9,654 nt of DNA from Myxococcales bacterium. GTDB lineage: Bacteria; Myxococcota; Myxococcia; Myxococcales; Anaeromyxobacteraceae. The position numbers were made by a program, and so were the translations under genes. The notes beneath the pieces are model-generated. The model was not told the DNA's origin, ran no database searches, and saw only the letters and a program-made list of their open reading frames with translations. The DNA lies in contig JAJYAW010000077.1 in assembly GCA_021779335.1 (NCBI GenBank), positions 1-9,654 of the forward strand, given 5' to 3'. Of this stretch, positions 5,697-9,654 are shown in pieces; positions within the stretch are counted from its first letter, which is position 1; each line of letters begins with the position of its first letter.

Positions 5697-8165
5697 CTAG
5701 CGACTGGCCCTCGCCCCGAGGGCCGCCACCTCGCGCTGGAGCGCCGCGAAGCGGGGGTCGCCGTGGAGCGGCTCCAGGAAGGGCCACCAGCCGAGCCGGA
5801 CCAGCATGGCCTGGCGCCGCGCCGCCAGCGCCTTCCCCAGCCACGCGAAGGCCTCGTCGCGCCGGCCCGTGAACGCCAGCAGGGAGGCCGCCTCGAACTC
5901 GTTGGCGGCCCCGGAGCCGGCCAGGTAGGCGTCGGTCGCCGCCCGGGCCCGCTCGGCGTGGCCGAGCGCCTGCTCCGCGGCCGCCTCGGTCCAGCGGTCG
6001 GTGCCCGCCTCGTCGTGCAGCTGCGCCACCATCGCCAGCGCCTCCTGGCCCCGCCCCTGGAGGACGAGCACCTGCGCCAGGGAGGCCCGGACCGACGTGC
6101 CACCGGGCAGCACCTCGAGCTGCCGCCGGTAGGCCGCCTCGGCCCTGCCGAGGTCGCCGGCCGCCAGGTGGGTGGTCCCGAGCAGGCTCCACCAGCTGGC
6201 GAGGGGATCGAGCGCCGTGGCGGCGCGCGCCTCCCGCACCGCCTCCCGGTACTGGCCGGCCGCCAGGAGGAGGCGGGCGTAGCGCCCGCGGGTGGCCGGA
6301 TCGTTCGGGTCGAGGGCGCGGGCCCGCGCCACGTCGGCGCGGGCGCCCGCCAGGTCGAAGTCCAGCTCGCCGCGGAGGAGGCCGCGGACCGACCAGCCAT
6401 CGGGCAGCGCGGGATCCAGGGCCACGGCCCGCTCGGCCGCCGCCAGCGCCTGGCGCCGCAGCGCCGCCTCCGCCTCGGGGCTCGTGACCTCGCCGCTGGC
6501 CCGAGCCTCCCGGGACCAGGTTGCCTGCGCCCGCGCCAGGCTCGACCAGGCCGGCGCGAACTCCGGGTCGATGGCCACCGCCCGCGCCAGGAGCGCCGCC
6601 GCCCTGCGGGCGCCGCCCGGCTGGAGCTGCCGGAGCTCCTCCTTGCCAGCCAGGTACAGCGTGTAGGCCTCCGGCCTGGGCGGCGGGCGCTCCCGCGCCC
6701 TGGAGCCGTCCTTCCGCACGAGCTTCACGTCGAGCGCCTGGACCACCGCGGAGGCGATCTCCTCCTGCACGTCGAAGGCGTCGGTGGGTTCCCGCTCGAA
6801 GGTGCGCGTCCAGACCCGGAACCCGTCCGCCACGTTGACGATCTCGGCGGTCACCCGGATCTTGGTCGCCGACCGCCGGACGCTCCCCTCCAGCACCGCC
6901 GCGACCCCGAGCGTCCGCCCGATCTCGGCGAGCGGCAGCCCCTTCCCCTGGAGCACCGCCGCCGAGTACCGCCCCGCCACCCGCAGCCCGGCCACCGCCC
7001 CCAGCGCCCCCTGGACCTCGTCGGCCAGCCCCGCCGCGAAGAGCCCCTGGTCCTTCCCCGGGCTCAGGTCGTCGAACGGCAGCACCGCGATGGACGGCGG
7101 CGTCCGGCTCGCCGCCCTCCAGGCCACCCGGCCCACCACCACCGCGAGGGCGAGCGCCACCGCCAGCGCGCCGGCGCCCAGCAGCGCCCGCCGGCGCCGC
7201 ATGGACATCGGCCGCCGCACCGTGGGCGTGCTCGTCGAGGAGGTGGGCGACCGGTCGAGCTCGCCCTGGAACGCCTCCAGCGCCTCCAGCACCTCCCCGG
7301 CGTCCCGCGGCCGCTCCACCGGGTCCTGCGCCAGCATCCGGGCCACCAGCGCCCCCAGCGCCGGCGCCCCGGCCACCTCCACCTCCGGCACGGGGTGCGC
7401 CCTGGTCCCCCCGTCCTCCGGCACCGGGTGCTCCCCCGCCAGCATCCGGAACAGCATCACCCCCAGCGAGAAGACGTCCGTCCGCTCGTCCTCGGGCGCG
7501 CCGCGCCACTGCTCCGGCGCCACGTAGTTCGGCGTCCCCCCCGCCACCCGCCGCCGCCCGAACACGTGCGCCAGCCCCATGTCCAGCAGCTTCACCTGCC
7601 CGTCGTGGCACAGGTACACGTTCCGCGGCGACAGATCCCGGTGCACCACCCCGTGCGCGTGCGCGTGCCCCAGCCCACGCGCCACCTCCACCGCGATCCG
7701 CACCGCCTCCGGCACCGGCACCGGCCCCAGCGACAGCCGCTGCGACAGCGTCTGCCCTCGCAGCAGCTCCATCGACAGCCACGGCCCCTGCTCACCCCGC
7801 CCCGCGTCGTGCAGCCCCACGATGTTCGGATGCGCCAGCCTCGCCAGCGCGTCCGCCTCCCGCTGCAGGCTCTCGAACGCCTCGTCCACCCGCCGCCCCG
7901 GCAGCACCGCCTTGAACGCCACCAGCCGATCCGTGGCCCGGTCCCGCGCCTCGTACACCACCCCGAACCCGCCGCGCCCCAGCTCCCGCACCAGCTCGAA
8001 CCGCCCCACCACCGCGCCAGGACGCAGCACCTGGTCCCAGCCGCTGGCCGCGCCTCCGGCCGGCACGCCGACGCCCACCACCTCGCGGACCAGCGCCGAC
8101 AGGCGGGTCGGGAGCGAGGTCGGAGCCTCATCGGCGGGCGGGCGCTGGCGGTCCTGGCTGGTCAC
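5697..8165 (-). CDS. Membrane Ser/Thr protein kinase with extracytoplasmic TolB-N-like and TPR sensor domains (copy 1)
   Basis: The 822-aa product starts with GTG 8165-8163 and has four parts. (a) Hanks-type kinase, about 56-298: glycine loop 'LGRGGFGVV' (62-70), Lys85 in 'VAFKAV', Glu103, catalytic loop 'HRDLSPRN' (Asp177, Asn182), 'DMG' in place of DFG (Asp195), 'GGTPNYVAPEQ' (209-219). All catalytic residues are present, so it should be active. (b) A Ser/Thr-rich linker, 306-315, then a basic stretch 'RRPMSMRRRR'. (c) One membrane helix, about 327-346. (d) Outside: a TolB-N-like (COG5616-type) domain, about 358-460 ('IAVLPFDDLSPGKDQGLFAAGLADE', quoted here as positions 359-383; then 'LEGSVRR'), followed by several TPRs from about 520 to 715 and a helical C-terminus ending in 'GDPRFAAL'. 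The positive-inside stretch before the helix supports a cytoplasmic kinase. The start codon is uncertain because no Shine-Dalgarno precedes it. It is the downstream member of a tandem pair and lies just before uvrB. Its ligand and targets are unknown. Confidence 0.93.
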   Translation of the reverse strand: MTSQDRQRPPADEAPTSLPTRLSALVREVVGVGVPAGGAASGWDQVLRPGAVVGRFELVRELGRGGFGVVYEARDRATDRLVAFKAVLPGRRVDEAFESLQREADALARLAHPNIVGLHDAGRGEQGPWLSMELLRGQTLSQRLSLGPVPVPEAVRIAVEVARGLGHAHAHGVVHRDLSPRNVYLCHDGQVKLLDMGLAHVFGRRRVAGGTPNYVAPEQWRGAPEDERTDVFSLGVMLFRMLAGEHPVPEDGGTRAHPVPEVEVAGAPALGALVARMLAQDPVERPRDAGEVLEALEAFQGELDRSPTSSTSTPTVRRPMSMRRRRALLGAGALAVALALAVVVGRVAWRAASRTPPSIAVLPFDDLSPGKDQGLFAAGLADEVQGALGAVAGLRVAGRYSAAVLQGKGLPLAEIGRTLGVAAVLEGSVRRSATKIRVTAEIVNVADGFRVWTRTFEREPTDAFDVQEEIASAVVQALDVKLVRKDGSRARERPPPRPEAYTLYLAGKEELRQLQPGGARRAAALLARAVAIDPEFAPAWSSLARAQATWSREARASGEVTSPEAEAALRRQALAAAERAVALDPALPDGWSVRGLLRGELDFDLAGARADVARARALDPNDPATRGRYARLLLAAGQYREAVREARAATALDPLASWWSLLGTTHLAAGDLGRAEAAYRRQLEVLPGGTSVRASLAQVLVLQGRGQEALAMVAQLHDEAGTDRWTEAAAEQALGHAERARAATDAYLAGSGAANEFEAASLLAFTGRRDEAFAWLGKALAARRQAMLVRLGWWPFLEPLHGDPRFAALQREVAALGARASR
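6629..6696. repeat. 68-bp block identical to 9179-9246 (kinase paralogues)
   Basis: Every base from 6629 to 6696 equals that at 9179-9246, an offset of 2550. It encodes the linker between the TolB-like domain and the TPRs ('PPPRPEAYTLYLAGKEELR'). Flanking sequence has many differences, including non-synonymous ones, so identity here extends to synonymous sites. Confidence 0.9.
6873..6954. repeat. 82-bp block matching 9423-9504 with one mismatch
   Basis: The block codes for the 'GLPLAEIGRTLGVAAVLEGS' part of the TolB-like domain and matches at offset 2550. The single difference is at 6928/9478 and changes Ala to Val in one copy. The adjacent sequence coding for 'KIRVTAEIVNVADG' is clearly diverged between copies. 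Confidence 0.9.
6978..7104. repeat. 127-bp block identical to 9528-9654, reaching the window edge
   Basis: The block codes for the start of the TolB-like domain, from 'TPPSIAVLPFDDLSPGKDQG' onward to about residue 397 of copy 1. It matches the second copy base for base at offset 2550. The match runs off the right end of the window, so the true identical tract is at least this long and may enter the membrane segment or kinase domain. Confidence 0.92.
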
Positions 8166-8273
8166 GGTCGGCGGTCGGGGCGGGCGCGGAGCATAGCAGC
8201 CCCGCCGCCGCGCCCGGCGCAGCTCGCGGCACGGCGTCCCCTCCGCCTCCAGATGCCCCCGACCCGCGCCCCG
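8166..8273. other. Intergenic region between the two kinase paralogues
   Basis: This 108-bp gap follows the stop codon of copy 2 and precedes the start of copy 1. It holds a 6-bp inverted repeat with a 12-nt loop (GCCGCG 8207-8212, CGCGGC 8225-8230) without a T-tract, and the possible extended -10 described separately. There is no Shine-Dalgarno before GTG 8165. Copy 1 may be transcribed from here or by read-through from copy 2. Confidence 0.4.
8190..8198 (-). promoter_or_regulatory. Possible extended -10 promoter for kinase copy 1
   Basis: On the minus strand TGCTATGCT fits the extended -10 pattern TGnTAnnnT. It would put the transcript start near 8183, about 18 nt before GTG 8165. No matching -35 was found, and such a short match can occur by chance. 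Confidence 0.25.
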
Positions 8274-9654
8274 CTACCGCGCCCCCGCGCCGATGGACTC
8301 CACGCCCCGCTGCAGGGCGAGGAAGCGAGGATCGCCGCGCAGGGACCGGAGGCAGGGGTCCCAGGCGAGGTGGGTGAACATGGTCGCCTGGCGCCTCGCC
8401 AGGGCCCGGTCGAGCAGGTCGAACGCCTCTGCCCGCCGGCCCAAGCAGGCGAGCATGGTGGCCGCGGTGAACTGGTCGGACCGGCCGAAGCGGGCCAGGT
8501 AGGCCGCCGCGGCCGCCGCGGCGAGCTTCGGGTGGCCGAGCCGGTGCTCCGCCACCGCCTCGGTCCAGAGCCGGTACTCGTCCGGGAGCGCGGCCACCAG
8601 CGCCAGCGCCTCGGCGGGCCGCCCCCGCTCGATGACCGTGGCCGCGAGCGGGGCGCGGATCAGCGTCCCGGCCGGGATCACCTCCAGCTGGCGCCGGTAG
8701 GCCTCCTCGGCCTTGGCGGGCTCGCCCGCGCCCACGTAGGCGGTGCCCAGCGAGGTCCACCAGCTGGCCAGCGGATCGAGCTCGGTGGCCAGGCGCGCCT
8801 CCCGGATGGCCTCCTGGTGCTGGCTCGTCGCCGAGAGCAGGTAGGAGTACCTGGCGTGGACGGACGGATCGTTCGGGTTGAGGAGGAGCGCCCGCTCCTC
8901 GTCGGCCCGCGCGCCCTTCAGATCGTAGGCGACGCTGGCCCGCACCAGCCCGCGCACCGACCAGCCGTCGGCGAGACCCGGGTCGAGGGACACCGCCCGC
9001 TCGGCGGCCGCCATGGCCCGCGCCCGGTCCACCGGCTTCCCGGGCGGCTGCTCGGCGTCCTCCGCCACCATCAGGATGGCCCGGGCCAGCGCGGCCCAGG
9101 CCGGCGCGAACGCGGGATCGATCGAAACCGACCGTTCGAGCAGGTCCATCGCTCGCACGTAGCCGCCCGGCCGGAACAGCCGGAGCTCCTCCTTGCCAGC
9201 CAGGTACAGCGTGTAGGCCTCCGGCCTGGGCGGCGGGCGCTCCCGCACCTTGGAGCCGTCGTTCCGGACGAGCTTCACGTCCAGGGCCTGCACCACCGCC
9301 ACGGCGATCTCCTCCTGGACCTGGAAGGCGTCGGTCAGCTCCCGCTCGAAGGTCCGGCCCCAGAGCCGCAGCCCATCGGACACGTTGACCACCTCGGCGA
9401 CCACCTTGAGCCGGTTCCCCTGCCGCCGGACGCTCCCCTCCAGCACCGCCGCGACCCCGAGCGTCCGCCCGATCTCGACGAGCGGCAGCCCCTTCCCCTG
9501 GAGCGCGACCGCGGAGAGCCGCCCCGGCACCCGCAGCCCGGCCACCGCCCCCAGCGCCCCCTGGACCTCGTCGGCCAGCCCCGCCGCGAAGAGCCCCTGG
9601 TCCTTCCCCGGGCTCAGGTCGTCGAACGGCAGCACCGCGATGGACGGCGGCGTC
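8274..9654 (-). CDS. Second Ser/Thr kinase-family receptor, TolB-N-like and TPR part only (copy 2, 5' end outside window)
   Basis: The frame is open from the right edge to the TAG at 8276-8274, giving 459 visible residues that correspond to residues 355-822 of copy 1 (nine residues shorter). It starts inside 'TPPSIAVLPFDD' of the TolB-N-like domain, then has 'LGVAAVLEGSVRR', the conserved linker 'RPPPRPEAYTLYLAGKEEL', TPRs ('AMAAAERAVSLDPGLADGW', 'AEEAYRRQLEVIPAGT') and a closing helical region with 'GDPRFLALQ'. Kinase and membrane segments are expected upstream but are not visible, so kinase identity is inferred from copy 1. An in-frame GTG at 9635 lies within the conserved core and is not a believable start. 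The TPR region is the most diverged part between the copies: one has 'ARASGEVTSPEAEAALRRQ' where the other has 'EDAEQPPGKPVDRARAM'. A seven-alanine run occurs near the C-terminus (coded around 8502-8525). The copies are head to tail, 108 bp apart. Confidence 0.88.
   Translation of the reverse strand, partial: TPPSIAVLPFDDLSPGKDQGLFAAGLADEVQGALGAVAGLRVPGRLSAVALQGKGLPLVEIGRTLGVAAVLEGSVRRQGNRLKVVAEVVNVSDGLRLWGRTFERELTDAFQVQEEIAVAVVQALDVKLVRNDGSKVRERPPPRPEAYTLYLAGKEELRLFRPGGYVRAMDLLERSVSIDPAFAPAWAALARAILMVAEDAEQPPGKPVDRARAMAAAERAVSLDPGLADGWSVRGLVRASVAYDLKGARADEERALLLNPNDPSVHARYSYLLSATSQHQEAIREARLATELDPLASWWTSLGTAYVGAGEPAKAEEAYRRQLEVIPAGTLIRAPLAATVIERGRPAEALALVAALPDEYRLWTEAVAEHRLGHPKLAAAAAAAYLARFGRSDQFTAATMLACLGRRAEAFDLLDRALARRQATMFTHLAWDPCLRSLRGDPRFLALQRGVESIGAGAR
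9179..9654. repeat. Partner segment of the kinase-paralogue duplication
   Basis: This stretch aligns without gaps to 6629-7104 at a constant offset of 2550. It contains the partner blocks 9179-9246 (68 bp, perfect), 9423-9504 (82 bp, one mismatch) and 9528-9654 (127 bp, perfect), separated by segments with frequent substitutions. It is coding sequence of copy 2, not a mobile element. Confidence 0.88.

Noticed and set aside
5633..6400. A 256-codon N-terminal extension of uvrB (a 951-aa product)
   Set aside because: The extra part is a wrong-frame reading of the kinase TPR region. UvrB homology starts exactly at GTG 5632, which has a ribosome binding site.
5644..7782. A 712-codon open frame on the minus strand overlapping kinase copy 1
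   Set aside because: It is Gly/Ala/Arg low-complexity sequence, in another frame from a kinase with complete motifs.
8503..8520. Two tandem copies of the 9-mer GCCGCCGCG
   Set aside because: It is only the codon pattern of the alanine run in kinase copy 2; nothing suggests a separate function.

Overview
The window is very GC-rich DNA with strong G/C preference at third codon positions. It encodes a membrane Ser/Thr kinase of the Hanks type with an 'HRDxSPxN' catalytic loop, which is common in myxobacteria. Together with the base composition this points to a Myxococcota chromosome, perhaps Anaeromyxobacter-like. That assignment is inference from composition and gene style, not from a database search. 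No mobile element, CRISPR array, tRNA or rRNA was seen.

Layout. (1) 1-1083, minus: the N-terminal 361 codons of a family-2 glycosyltransferase with TPR-like helices, cut by the left window edge. (2) A 110-bp divergent gap (1084-1193) with a perfect 7-bp inverted repeat 2 nt from the glycosyltransferase start codon. (3) 1194-2582, plus: peptidase T (pepT) with an unusual basic, repeat-built N-terminal extension. It is followed 20 nt later by a small six-cysteine exported protein of unknown function (2603-3037). (4) 3136-3474, plus: a short nucleotidyltransferase-fold protein that keeps its active-site acids but appears to lack an internal segment. (5) 3545-5632, minus, convergent to it: uvrB, the nucleotide excision repair helicase-like subunit. 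(6) 5697-8165, minus: an 822-aa Ser/Thr kinase - single TM - TolB-N-like domain - TPR receptor. (7) 8274-9654, minus: the C-terminal 459 residues of a second, tandem copy of the same receptor type, cut by the right edge.

How the genes relate. The two kinases are head-to-tail paralogues. They share stretches of perfect DNA identity, 127 bp of it running to the window edge, separated by strongly diverged sequence, so recent duplication with gene conversion is plausible. Each is predicted to have a cytoplasmic kinase and an extracytoplasmic TolB-like/TPR sensor. uvrB lies 64 bp downstream of kinase copy 1 on the same strand and could receive read-through, but it is a housekeeping gene and no functional link is evident. 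The plus-strand genes look like unrelated single functions: peptide recycling, an envelope protein and a possible toxin-antitoxin remnant.

I do not see a clear previously undescribed multi-gene system. The most notable items are the tandem kinase-receptor pair with mosaic identity, the repeat-derived PepT extension, the internally shortened nucleotidyltransferase and the hairpin at the glycosyltransferase start.
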